From: Gemmatimonadota bacterium | Lineage (GTDB): Bacteria > Gemmatimonadota > Gemmatimonadetes > Longimicrobiales > Gaopeijiaceae | DNA: 64,000 nt | Reading direction: 5' to 3' | Assembly: GCA_022825135.1 (NCBI GenBank) | Contig: JAJDYN010000012.1 | Location: forward strand, 124,001 to 188,000 | Shown: positions 37,819 to 46,081 of the stretch, piece after piece | Position numbering within the stretch: position 1 is the stretch's first letter | How the letters are laid out: each line of letters opens with the position of its first letter | The notes under the pieces: generated by a model | Told to the model about the DNA's origin: nothing | The model's database searches: none | What the model saw: only the letters and a program-made list of their open reading frames with translations | Position numbers and translations under genes: made by a program

Positions 37819-38172
37819 TCAGGACGCGGGAGCGGGCTCGTCCTCGGTGCGCAGGGCCCTCAGCGTGTCGTCGATCTCGGCCCACACTTCGACCATGAAC
37901 TGCACGCGGACTCCGTTGACGTCGATGTAGTCGAGCAAATCGGCCTCGGTGATCCCCCTCGCCTGCAGAATCTCCGCCTTCTCCTCCGGGCTGACCCGCC
38001 CATCGGGTGAATGGAGGGCCGCCATGCGCAGCTCCACATAGGTGCCCACGAAGACGTCGCGGGTGATCGTGCCCGCCGCCTCGGTCGCCTGCTCGCCGCC
38101 GCACGTGAGCGAGAGGCACAGCAGCCCGCCCCCGAGAAGCCTGCGCATTCCGTGCGCCATCATGCGTTTCAT
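37819..38172 (-). CDS. Small exported (possibly lipid-anchored) protein, unknown function
   Basis: A 117-residue protein. It starts with a basic n-region and a hydrophobic stretch (RRLLGGGLLCLSLTCGG) whose Cys24 or Cys19 could be lipidated, although the residues before Cys are not ideal. The mature part is helical: VFVGTYVELRMAALHSPDGR, then SPEEKAEILQARGITEADLL, resembling small helical lipoproteins of the DUF4296 kind. No function is known. The ATG overlaps the stop of the OPT transporter gene by 4 bases, so the two are co-translated. Confidence 0.65.
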   Translation of the reverse strand: MKRMMAHGMRRLLGGGLLCLSLTCGGEQATEAAGTITRDVFVGTYVELRMAALHSPDGRVSPEEKAEILQARGITEADLLDYIDVNGVRVQFMVEVWAEIDDTLRALRTEDEPAPAS

Positions 38173-40163
38173 GCTTCGCGAGTTCCTCCACTGTTGGCCG
38201 CGCGCCAGAGGAGCAGGCAGAGCCCCGCGAAGATGAGCGTGCCCACCAGCTCGGAGAATCCGGGGAAGAGGCCCGCGTACCAATCGTGGCCGAGGATCCA
38301 CTGTGCCGCCCGCGAGGGATCGCCGGTCACCTGGGTGACGACGTAGATCGCGCCCCCGATCAGCACCCCCACCAGGGCGGCCCCGGCGATCAGGCCGGAG
38401 CCGAACAGAACACCCCGCTCGCGCTGCTCGGCCAGCCGCTCTCCGCCCCCGTCCGCCGAAAAGCGGCGGGTCAGCGCGCGCCGCATCATGCCCCCCACGA
38501 AGATCGGGGTCATCAGCGAAACCGGCAGGTACAGCCCCACCGCGAACGCCAGCGACGGCAGCCTCAGCCCGAACTCGACGACGGCGGCCAGCGCCATGCC
38601 GACGATGACGAACATCCACGGCAGGGTATCGGCCAGGACGCCGTCCACCACGAGCTTCATCAGGTTCGCCTGAGGAGCCGCCAGTTCCGCTCCGCCGATG
38701 CCGTACGACTCGTTGAGGACGATGAGCACCCCGCCCATCACCGCCGCGCTGGTGATCACCCCGATCAGCTCGCCGATCTGCTGCGAGCGCGGAGTCGCGC
38801 CCAGCAGGAAGCCGGTCTTGAGATCCTGCGAGGTGTCTCCCGCGATGGCCGCCGAGATGCACACCACCGCGCCCACCGCCAGCACCGCGACCTTGGAGGC
38901 GGCGGTGCCGTCGTTCAGCCCCAGCCCCACCCAGATCAGCGAGGTGAGCAGGAGGGCGGCGATGGTCATCCCCGACACCGGATTGGACGAGGAGCCGATC
39001 AGCCCCACGATGCGCGAGGACACGGTGACGAAGAAGAAGCTGAAGAGCACGATCAGGACCGCGCCCAGCAGGTTCACCGGGACGCCCGGCCAAAGCCAGA
39101 GAGCCACGGCAAGCAGCGGGGCCAGCGTGAAGACGAAGCGCATGGACAGATCCCGCTGCGTCCGGGAGGTCGCTCCGCCGCCCCGTCCGATGCCGCCCAG
39201 CCCCAGCTTGAAGCTCTCGACCATGGTGGGCAGCGATTTGGCGAGTGTGGCGATGCCCCCGAAGGCCACGGCTCCGGCCCCGACGTAGCGAATGTAGTTG
39301 CTCCAGATCTCTCCGGATCCCAGCTCGGCCATCGGGACCGTGGCCGGGTACACCACGTCGTTCCCGCCCCAGGCGTTGATCACCGGGATCAGGATCAGCC
39401 AGGCCAGCGCGCTTCCCGAGAACATGATGGTGGCGATTCGGGGTCCGATGATGAACCCGACGCCCAGCAGCTCGGGGGTGAAGTCTCCCCCGATCTGGGC
39501 CTTGCCCGGGAGGGGCGCCGCCGGCGACTCGTTCCAGAGGGATAGCCCGCGGGGGTTGGCCAGCGCCTGATAGACGGCGCCGACGCCGAGCCCGGCGAAG
39601 AGGAGACGAGCCTTGCCGCCTCCCACGTCCCCCGCCACCTGCACTTCCGCGCACGCGGTGCCCTCGGGATAGGGAAGCTTCCCGTGCTCGCGCGAAATCA
39701 GGTAGGAGCGCAGGGGAATCATGAACAGCACGCCCAGCATTCCCCCGAAGAGCGCGATCACCGTGATCTGTGTGACGCTCACCAGGATGGCGGGATCCTC
39801 GCGCGCCCAGAGGAACAGTGCGGGGAGCGTAAAGATGACCCCGGCCGCCAGCGACTCCCCCGCCGACCCCACCGTCTGCACCATGTTGGACTCGAGGATG
39901 GTGCCGCCCCAGATGCGGAAGATCGCCACGGCCATGACCGCGGCCGGAATCGAGGCGCTCACCGTGAGCCCGACGCGCAGCCCCAGGTAGGCGTTGGCGG
40001 CGCCGAACACGATGCCCAGAACCGCTCCGATCAGCACGGCGCGGGGCGTGAACTCCAGGATTTGCTCGCGCGCACCCACGTACGGCCGGTACTGGTCCCC
40101 CGGAAGCGTCTCGTATGCCTGGGGAGGGAGCCCGCCTCGGGGCCCGGGGTCGACTGTCGCCAT
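38169..40163 (-). CDS. OPT-family oligopeptide/metal-chelate transporter
   Basis: A 664-residue polytopic inner-membrane transporter. About 14-16 hydrophobic segments are visible. Family landmarks are PRAVLIGAVLGIVFGAANAY, LGLRVGLTVSASIPAAVMAV, NMVQTVGSAGESLAAGVIFT and, in the C-terminal half, AGDTSQDLKTGFLLGATPRS (typical of bacterial OPT proteins). The OPT family moves small peptides or metal-siderophore complexes by proton symport; the substrate cannot be told here. ATG at 40163 was preferred to an in-frame start 15 bases upstream. A small exported protein is encoded immediately downstream. Confidence 0.93.
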   Translation of the reverse strand: MATVDPGPRGGLPPQAYETLPGDQYRPYVGAREQILEFTPRAVLIGAVLGIVFGAANAYLGLRVGLTVSASIPAAVMAVAIFRIWGGTILESNMVQTVGSAGESLAAGVIFTLPALFLWAREDPAILVSVTQITVIALFGGMLGVLFMIPLRSYLISREHGKLPYPEGTACAEVQVAGDVGGGKARLLFAGLGVGAVYQALANPRGLSLWNESPAAPLPGKAQIGGDFTPELLGVGFIIGPRIATIMFSGSALAWLILIPVINAWGGNDVVYPATVPMAELGSGEIWSNYIRYVGAGAVAFGGIATLAKSLPTMVESFKLGLGGIGRGGGATSRTQRDLSMRFVFTLAPLLAVALWLWPGVPVNLLGAVLIVLFSFFFVTVSSRIVGLIGSSSNPVSGMTIAALLLTSLIWVGLGLNDGTAASKVAVLAVGAVVCISAAIAGDTSQDLKTGFLLGATPRSQQIGELIGVITSAAVMGGVLIVLNESYGIGGAELAAPQANLMKLVVDGVLADTLPWMFVIVGMALAAVVEFGLRLPSLAFAVGLYLPVSLMTPIFVGGMMRRALTRRFSADGGGERLAEQRERGVLFGSGLIAGAALVGVLIGGAIYVVTQVTGDPSRAAQWILGHDWYAGLFPGFSELVGTLIFAGLCLLLWRAANSGGTREA

Positions 40164-40370
40164 TTTGCCTCCAGCCACGGGTTGCGCGGAACCCGGGCAA
40201 CGTGGATCGCGCCTTCTCGGCTTGTCAAGCGCGCGAAAGGCGGGCGCCGAGCCGGCTGGAACCGGCTACACCGCAGCCTCGCGGGATGGTCCGAATCTTG
40301 AATTTCAGGGGATAGGCGGATGCCCCGGAACCCCGTGCGCCGGGGGTTGGAGTGGGGCTTTGCCGCCGAA

Positions 40371-40389
40371 GTCTGCCAAAATGGCAGAC
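40371..40389. promoter_or_regulatory. Operator-like palindrome 1 upstream of clpB
   Basis: GTCTGCCAAAATGGCAGAC consists of perfect 8-bp arms (GTCTGCCA/TGGCAGAC) around AAA. An identical copy lies 39 bp downstream. It does not match the CIRCE, HAIR or CtsR sites known to me. The rest of the OPT-clpB gap (40164-40370) holds no gene; a CTTGAA box at 40297-40302, similar to a heat-shock -35, has no matching -10. Confidence 0.7.
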
Positions 40390-40409
40390 GGACGCCGCGC
40401 AGATTGACG

Positions 40410-40428
40410 GTCTGCCAAAATGGCAGAC
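40410..40428. promoter_or_regulatory. Operator-like palindrome 2 upstream of clpB
   Basis: An exact second copy of the 19-bp palindrome, 39 bp from the first centre to centre (just under four helical turns, so roughly the same DNA face). TTGACG, a good -35 match, ends directly before it (40404-40409). The palindrome would fill the promoter spacer, although no convincing -10 box follows. An upstream in-frame ATG of clpB (40420) falls inside this copy, which argues for the later start at 40465. Confidence 0.7.
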
Positions 40429-40464
40429 GACAGCCTGCATGACCAGACGAAAGGGAAGCACCAG

Positions 40465-43056
40465 ATGATCGAAGTCGACCGTTTGACGGTGAAGGCGGCC
40501 GAAGCGCTGCGAGCCGCTGTCACGGATGCCGGAGGGCGCCGGAGCGCCGAGGTCTACGGCATCCACCTCCTCGACGCCCTCCTCCGCCAGGAAGAGGGTA
40601 TCGTCAAGCCCATCCTGGACAAGATCGGAATCTCCGCCCCCGCGGTCGCCGAACGGGTGCAGGCCGCGCTCGACGGCCTGGGCCGCATCTCGGGAGGATC
40701 GGATGCGCGCGTCAGCCGCGATCTCGCCCGCGCGCTCTCCGCGGCCGAGCGGCACGCCGCCGACCTCGGCGACGACTACGTGTCCACCGAGCACCTCCTG
40801 CTCGGGCTCACCGTCGAGAAGGACGACGCGGGCCAAATCCTGCGCTCGGCGGGCGCCACGGAAGAGCGGGTGCTGGAGGCGCTGTCGGCGGTCCGCGGCA
40901 GCCACCGGGTCACCGACCAGACCCCGGAGGATCGGTACCAGGCCCTCGCGCGCTACAGCCGCGACCTCACCGCGCTGGCGCGGCGCGGCAAACTGGACCC
41001 GGTCATCGGCAGGGACGCCGAGATCCGCCGGGTGATCAAGGTGCTCGCGCGCCGCACCAAGAACAATCCCGTGCTCATCGGTGAGCCCGGAGTGGGCAAG
41101 ACCGCAATCGCCGAAGGCCTGGCACAGCGCATCGTCGCCGGCGACGTGCCTGGTGCGCTGGCGGAAAAGACCTTCCTGTCGCTCGACATTTCGGCCATGC
41201 TCGCCGGCGCCAAATACCGCGGCGAGTTCGAAGAGCGCATGAAAGCGGTGTTGAAGGAAATCTCCGACGCCGAGGGCCGCTTCGTCATGTTCGTGGACGA
41301 GTTGCACACGGTCGTGGGCGCCGGAGCCGCGGAAGGGGCGGTGGACGCCGGCAACATGATGAAGCCTCTGCTGGCCCGGGGCGCGCTGCGCATGGTGGGT
41401 GCGACCACCCTCGACGAGTACCGGAAGCACATCGAGAAGGACCCCGCCCTGGAGCGGCGCTTCCAGCCCGTCTACGTGGCGCCGCCGTCGGTGGAGGACA
41501 CGATCGCGATCCTGAGAGGCCTCAAGGAGCGCTACGAGGTACACCACGGCGTGCGTATCCGCGACGACGCCCTGGTCGCCGCCGCCCGGCTGTCCGACCG
41601 CTACATCGGCGGCCGCTTTCTGCCCGACAAGGCGATCGATCTCATGGACGAGGCCGGCAGCCGTCTCCAGATCGAGATCGACTCGCTGCCCACCGAGATC
41701 GACCAGGTCGAGCGACGCGCCATCCAGCTGGAGATCGAGCGTCAGGCACTGGAGGATGAGCACGACCCCTCGGCGCGGGAACGCCTGGAGCGCATCCGCC
41801 TCGAGCTGGCCCAGCTGCGGGAGCGCAGCTCCAGCATGAAGGCCGGGTGGCAGGCGGAACGGGACGCCATCGACCGCCTGAAGACGCTCAAGGAGGAGGC
41901 CGACGCGCTCCGCACCGAGTCCGGGCGCGCCAAGCGAACCGGCAACCTGCAGCGGGCCGCCGAGATCGACTATGGCGAGCTTCCGGCGCTCGGCACCGCG
42001 CTCGGACGAGCCGAGGAGCGGCTCGCCGAGCTGCAGGCGGACGGAACCTGGCTGCGCGAGGAAGTGGACGCCGACGACATCGCCGCGGTGGTCGCGGAAT
42101 GGACGGGGATTCCGGTGGCGAGCCTGGTGGAGTCGGAGAGGGAACGGCTGGTCAGGCTCGAGGCGTTGCTGGGCGGGCGGGTGATCGGCCAGGACGAGGC
42201 GCTTGCCGCCGTCTCGAACGCGGTCCGCCGCTCGAGAGCCGGGCTGCAGGATCCCGACCGGCCGGTCGGCTCGTTCATCTTCCTGGGCCCGACGGGGGTG
42301 GGGAAGACCGAGACCGCGCGTGCGCTGGCCGAATTCCTCTTCGACGACGAGCGCGCGATGGTGCGCCTGGACATGTCCGAGTACATGGAGAAGCACGCCG
42401 TGTCGCGGCTGCTGGGCGCGCCTCCCGGCTACGTGGGCTACGACGAAGGCGGCCAGCTGACCGAAGCGGTGCGCCGGCGTCCGCACGCGGTCATCCTGTT
42501 CGACGAGATCGAAAAGGCACACTCCGACATCTTCAACGTCCTGCTTCAGATTCTCGACGACGGCAGGCTGACCGACGCCCAGGGCCGCACGGTCGATTTC
42601 CGCAATGCCGTGATCATCATGACCTCCAACCTGGGCAGCCACTACATCCTGAGGCACGCCGGCACCGATCCGTGGGAAGAGGTGGAGGCGACCGTCACCC
42701 GGGAGCTGCGGCGACACTTTCGTCCGGAGTTTCTGAACAGAGTGGACGACATTGTTCTCTTTCGGCCATTGGACCGGGCCTCGATCCGCGCGATCGTTGA
42801 TCTGCAGCTTGCCCGGGTGCAGGCGCTGGCCGGCGAGCTGGGCATCACGCTCGAGGTCTCACCCGAAGTCCGGGAGCTGCTCGCGAAGGAGGGCTACGAG
42901 CCCGCGTTCGGCGCGCGCCCGCTGCGGCGCGTCATCCAGCGTCTCGTCCAGGACCCGCTTGCCATGTCGCTGCTCGAAGAAGATGTGGGTAAATCCTCGA
43001 CCATTCGCGTCGTCCCCGCCGCGGGCACCGGCGGGTTGGCCTTCGAGCGAACGTGA
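40465..43056 (+). CDS. clpB: ATP-dependent disaggregase ClpB
   Basis: An 863-residue Hsp100 chaperone that extracts proteins from aggregates with DnaK. The N-terminal Clp repeat domain is followed by NBD1 (Walker [21 protein letters not shown]), a coiled-coil M domain (about residues 395-510, [20 protein letters not shown]) and NBD2 ([40 protein letters not shown]). The C-terminal domain includes [17 protein letters not shown]. The M domain separates it from ClpA/ClpC. ATG at 40465 ([20 protein letters not shown]) has AAGGGA upstream. The 40420 ATG would overlap the operator. Two palindromes upstream suggest stress regulation. Confidence 0.96.
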   Translation: MIEVDRLTVKAAEALRAAVTDAGGRRSAEVYGIHLLDALLRQEEGIVKPILDKIGISAPAVAERVQAALDGLGRISGGSDARVSRDLARALSAAERHAADLGDDYVSTEHLLLGLTVEKDDAGQILRSAGATEERVLEALSAVRGSHRVTDQTPEDRYQALARYSRDLTALARRGKLDPVIGRDAEIRRVIKVLARRTKNNPVLIGEPGVGKTAIAEGLAQRIVAGDVPGALAEKTFLSLDISAMLAGAKYRGEFEERMKAVLKEISDAEGRFVMFVDELHTVVGAGAAEGAVDAGNMMKPLLARGALRMVGATTLDEYRKHIEKDPALERRFQPVYVAPPSVEDTIAILRGLKERYEVHHGVRIRDDALVAAARLSDRYIGGRFLPDKAIDLMDEAGSRLQIEIDSLPTEIDQVERRAIQLEIERQALEDEHDPSARERLERIRLELAQLRERSSSMKAGWQAERDAIDRLKTLKEEADALRTESGRAKRTGNLQRAAEIDYGELPALGTALGRAEERLAELQADGTWLREEVDADDIAAVVAEWTGIPVASLVESERERLVRLEALLGGRVIGQDEALAAVSNAVRRSRAGLQDPDRPVGSFIFLGPTGVGKTETARALAEFLFDDERAMVRLDMSEYMEKHAVSRLLGAPPGYVGYDEGGQLTEAVRRRPHAVILFDEIEKAHSDIFNVLLQILDDGRLTDAQGRTVDFRNAVIIMTSNLGSHYILRHAGTDPWEEVEATVTRELRRHFRPEFLNRVDDIVLFRPLDRASIRAIVDLQLARVQALAGELGITLEVSPEVRELLAKEGYEPAFGARPLRRVIQRLVQDPLAMSLLEEDVGKSSTIRVVPAAGTGGLAFERT

Positions 43057-43568
43057 ACGGAGGCGTCCGGCGGGCGGGTGGATTCCTGGTCCACTGCTCG
43101 ACGGCTCTGCTGGCGGCGGGGTGTGCAACCTCCCCGCCGCTGCCTCCGGCCGCCGAGGATGCGACCCCCCTTCGCGCCGCGGAACGCTTTCTGGACGCAG
43201 CCAACCGACAGGACCTCGACGCGCTCGCGCGCACCTTCGGCACCCACCGCGGTTCGATCGCCGACACCGGCGGGGGGCTGCGTTGCGGACTCCGCAGGGT
43301 CGCGTCCTGGCTGAGGGCCGCGGACCGCTGCCCGTCCCGCCAGGAGGTCGAGGTGCGCATGCACGCCATCGCGGCGGTGCTGCGGCACGACGGCTACGAC
43401 GTGGCCTCCGCGGAGCCGGTCCCCGGTCGCGACCGGCCGGTCACCCGGGTATCCGTCGAGGTTCGACGGGGAGAGCGGATCCACCGCGATGTCGGAGTGT
43501 TCGTGATCCGCACTCCGTCCGGGTGGCTCGTGGAGTCGGTCGAACTGGAGAAAATCACGGGGCGCTGA
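43053..43568 (+). CDS. Putative lipoprotein, unknown function
   Basis: A 171-residue protein with a signal segment ending LLAAGC (Cys24 as probable lipidation site). A mature domain includes RAAERFLDAANRQDLDALAR, which resembles the start of an NTF2-like or DUF4878-type alpha+beta fold (one helix, then a curved sheet ending VGVFVIRTPSGWLVESVELE). The fold is a guess from pattern. The GTG overlaps the clpB stop. The 3' end overlaps the convergent methylmalonyl-CoA epimerase gene by 14 bases. Confidence 0.65.
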   Translation: MNGGVRRAGGFLVHCSTALLAAGCATSPPLPPAAEDATPLRAAERFLDAANRQDLDALARTFGTHRGSIADTGGGLRCGLRRVASWLRAADRCPSRQEVEVRMHAIAAVLRHDGYDVASAEPVPGRDRPVTRVSVEVRRGERIHRDVGVFVIRTPSGWLVESVELEKITGR

Positions 43569-44010
43569 CGGGCCGCGCCCGCTCGACCAGCTCCACCAGC
43601 GCCCCGCCCGTCCCCTTTGGATGGAGAAAGGCGACCAGGCCGCCGTGCGCGCCGGGCCTCGGAGTTCGGTCGATGGGCCGGAACCCCGCGGCGACCAGGC
43701 GGTCGAGTTCGCCGCTCACGTTCTCGACGCGGAAGGCCACATGATGAAGGCTCGAGCCCCCTGAGGCCAGGAACCGCGCGACCGCGCCGTCCGGGTCATG
43801 AGGTTCGAGCAGCTCCACGGCCCCGATGAAGCACACGTCGATGCCGTGTTCCGGCAGGGATCGGCGGGGCGAGGCCCGCTCGCCCGTCAGGGTCTCGAAC
43901 AGCGGCGCCGCCACCTCGATCGAGCGGACGGCGATGCCGACATGGTCCACCGGGTAGTGCAGCGGGTTCGGTGACGGATCCACAGGCCCTGCTGCGGGGT
44001 CGAATTCCAT
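43555..44010 (-). CDS. mce: Methylmalonyl-CoA epimerase
   Basis: A 151-residue glyoxalase-fold enzyme that interconverts (R)- and (S)-methylmalonyl-CoA in propionate or odd-chain metabolism. Metal and substrate residues are seen in YPVDHVGIAVRSIE (His23), the VELLEP stretch, GGSSLHHVAFRVENV and GGALVELVERARP. ATG at 44010 is preferred; the frame stays open upstream but the added 34 residues are not family-like and would cross the divergent promoter region. No methylmalonyl-CoA mutase is in the window. The gene is convergent with, and overlaps, the preceding lipoprotein gene. Confidence 0.9.
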   Translation of the reverse strand: MEFDPAAGPVDPSPNPLHYPVDHVGIAVRSIEVAAPLFETLTGERASPRRSLPEHGIDVCFIGAVELLEPHDPDGAVARFLASGGSSLHHVAFRVENVSGELDRLVAAGFRPIDRTPRPGAHGGLVAFLHPKGTGGALVELVERARPVSAP

Positions 44011-44126
44011 GACCGGTCGAGATTCGGTTATACTTGAGCAATTCAGGGAAGCAGGGAAGGGCGTTGCAGCGCTTCCGCTTCCATCGTACGAACGACCCGG
44101 GACCCGGATCAAGGAGATCAGCCAGG
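44011..44126. promoter_or_regulatory. Divergent region between mce and trxA
   Basis: A short AT-richer patch holds TATACT (44029-44034), a possible -10 box for trxA, overlapping TATAAC on the opposite strand. No good -35 is seen at proper spacing for either direction. An 8-bp palindrome GACCGGTC lies next to the mce start (44011-44018). Confidence 0.3.
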
Positions 44127-44456
44127 ATGAGCGATCGAGTTCTGACGGTTACGGACGAGAGTTTCGCCAACGACATAGAGAACAGCCAGGGACTGGCGAT
44201 GGTGGATTTCTGGGCGACCTGGTGCGGCCCCTGCCGCATCGTCTCGCCCATCGTCGACCAGCTCGCGGACGAATATGGTGACCGCGGGGTGACGGTGGGC
44301 AAGGTGGATGTGGACACCAACCCGGGCACCTCCGCCCGCTTCGGGGTGCGCTCGATCCCGAGCATCCTCTTTTTCAAGGACGGCAGGCACGTCGACACGG
44401 TCGTCGGCGCCGTTCCGAGGGCCCACCTCGAGGAGAAGATCGAGGCGCACCTGTAG
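44127..44456 (+). CDS. trxA: Thioredoxin
   Basis: A 109-residue cytoplasmic thiol-disulfide reductase. The active site is FWATWCGPCRIVSP with Cys33 and Cys36. The cis-Pro stretch is VRSIPSILFFKDGRHV. Asp27 (MVDFWA), the buried acid of thioredoxins, is present. ATG at 44127 was preferred to an upstream in-frame opening because it matches family length. AAGGAG lies 11-16 bases upstream. The rsmI gene follows after 22 bases. Confidence 0.96.
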   Translation: MSDRVLTVTDESFANDIENSQGLAMVDFWATWCGPCRIVSPIVDQLADEYGDRGVTVGKVDVDTNPGTSARFGVRSIPSILFFKDGRHVDTVVGAVPRAHLEEKIEAHL

Positions 44457-44478
44457 GTCCGCGATACGCGAGCGGGGG

Positions 44479-45324
44479 GTGGCGATCCTCTACCTCGTCA
44501 GCACCCCCATCGGGAACCTCTCCGACCTCTCGGGGCGCGCGGCCCGGGTCCTGGGCGCGGTGGAGAGGATCTTCGCGGAAGACACGCGCAGGACCGGGAA
44601 GCTGTTGCGGCACCTCGGCGTCGACACGCCCCTCACCTCCCTGCATCAGCACAACGAAGCGGCGCGCGCGGGGCGGGTTCTCGAGTGCCTGGAGTCGGGA
44701 CGCGACGCAGCGGTGGTGAGCGATGCCGGAACCCCGCTGGTCTCGGATCCGGGCGCGCGCGTGGTGGACGCCGCGCTCGACGCCGGACACGACGTGGTTC
44801 CGGTGCCGGGGCCGTCCGCGGTTCTGGCCGCTCTGGTGGGGTCGGGGCTGCCGGCGGACCGGTTTGTCTTTCTGGGCTTCGCGCCCCGCAAGGGCCTCGA
44901 ACGGCGTGCTCTGCTGCGGCGGGTCGCCGATTCGCCGGAGACCACCGTGCTCTTCGAGGCTCCCGGCCGGCTGGGCCGCCTGCTCGCCGACCTCGAGCGA
45001 GCGTGCAGCCCCGGCCGCCGGGTGGCGGTGGCGCGCGAAATGACCAAATTGCACGAGGAGTTCGTGCGAGGAACCCTGGCGGAGGCCCGGGCCCATTTCG
45101 GCGAGCGCGCGCCCCGGGGAGAGGTGACGCTGGTGATCGACCGCTCTCCGGGGGGCGAACCCGACGAGTCCGCGGCCCGGGAGGTGGCCGCCGGACTGCT
45201 GGCCGGAGGCGCGCGGCCGAGCGAAGCGGTCCGGGAGGTGATGGCCCGGATCGGAGTGTCTCGCAACCGCGCCTACCGTATCGTACATTCTACTGTTGCC
45301 CGAGACCGGCCGGAGACGGAGTAG
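44479..45324 (+). CDS. rsmI: 16S rRNA (cytidine-1402-2'-O)-methyltransferase
   Basis: A 281-residue SAM-dependent enzyme of the tetrapyrrole-methylase fold that modifies C1402 in the decoding centre. Family motifs are LYLVSTPIGNLSDLSGRAAR, EDTRRTGKLLRHLG, AVVSDAGTPLVSDPGARVVD, PVPGPSAVLAALVGSGLPAD and the C-terminal GEVTLVIDRSP. The GTG start follows a G-rich stretch. It is the first gene of a run leading into the envelope genes. The next gene starts 50 bases later. Confidence 0.95.
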   Translation: MAILYLVSTPIGNLSDLSGRAARVLGAVERIFAEDTRRTGKLLRHLGVDTPLTSLHQHNEAARAGRVLECLESGRDAAVVSDAGTPLVSDPGARVVDAALDAGHDVVPVPGPSAVLAALVGSGLPADRFVFLGFAPRKGLERRALLRRVADSPETTVLFEAPGRLGRLLADLERACSPGRRVAVAREMTKLHEEFVRGTLAEARAHFGERAPRGEVTLVIDRSPGGEPDESAAREVAAGLLAGGARPSEAVREVMARIGVSRNRAYRIVHSTVARDRPETE

Positions 45325-45374
45325 ACGCGCGCCGCACACCCACAGGCGCTCAGGCGGGAGTGGTTCAGGAATCG

Positions 45375-46040
45375 ATGCCGAAGCCGATCGTTGTCCCGAT
45401 CGTCGCGGCCGTGCTCGCGGCCGTGGCGCCGGTCGAACCGACGCTCACCATCGCGCGCCTTCAGTACGACGGAGGGGGCGACTGGTATGCGAACCCCTCC
45501 TCGCTGGCCAACCTGCTTGAGCGGATCGCGGGCGACACCGGGCTGCCGGTGGCGGATCGTGAAGCCACCATCACCCTCCGTGATCCCGCGCTCCCCGACT
45601 ACCCCTACGTCTACATGACCGGTCACGGAAACGTGAGTTTCGCCCTGGACGAGCAGGGCGCGCTGCGCGACTACCTGCTGGGAGGGGGATTCCTGCACGT
45701 CGACGACAACTACGGGCTCGACGAATCCTTCCGCCGGGAGATCGCGCGCGTGTTTCCCGGCCGCGAACTCGTCGAGATCCCCCCGGATCATCCCGTTTTC
45801 CGCGCCTTTCACCTGTTCCCGGAGGGCCTGCCCAAGGTCCACGAGCACGACGGGGGTCCGCCCCAGGCCTTCGGCCTCTTCGAGCGCGGCCGGCTGATGC
45901 TGTTCTACAGCTACGAAAGCGATCTGGGAGACGGCTGGGAGGATGCCGAGGTGCACGATGATCCCCCGGAGACGCGCGAGCAGGCGCTGCGCATGGGCGT
46001 GAACCTGTTCGTCTACGCCATCACCAGGGGGGCCTCCTGA
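45375..46040 (+). CDS. DUF4159 protein, exported, GATase1-like without catalytic Cys
   Basis: A 221-residue protein with a probable signal segment (VVPIVAAVLAAVAPV). The DUF4159 pattern is clear: LTIARLQYDGGGDWYANPSS, PDYPYVYMTGHGNVSF, and LRDYLLGGGFLHVDDNYGLD, with EIPPDHPVF later. DUF4159 domains are predicted to adopt a class I amidotransferase-like fold. There is no Cys anywhere in the protein, so amidase chemistry of that class is impossible. In other genomes DUF4159 proteins sit near MoxR, DUF58 and BatA genes; none is here. It is followed 41 bases later by the DUF4175 gene. Confidence 0.88.
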   Translation: MPKPIVVPIVAAVLAAVAPVEPTLTIARLQYDGGGDWYANPSSLANLLERIAGDTGLPVADREATITLRDPALPDYPYVYMTGHGNVSFALDEQGALRDYLLGGGFLHVDDNYGLDESFRREIARVFPGRELVEIPPDHPVFRAFHLFPEGLPKVHEHDGGPPQAFGLFERGRLMLFYSYESDLGDGWEDAEVHDDPPETREQALRMGVNLFVYAITRGAS

Positions 46041-46081
46041 ACCCGGCGCCCCGCCGCAGTGTCCGCGGCGCGTTCGAGGCC

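Noticed and set aside
40225-42717. 830-codon open frame antisense to clpB
   Set aside because: A mirror of a strongly conserved gene; it would also cover the operator palindromes and has no family pattern.
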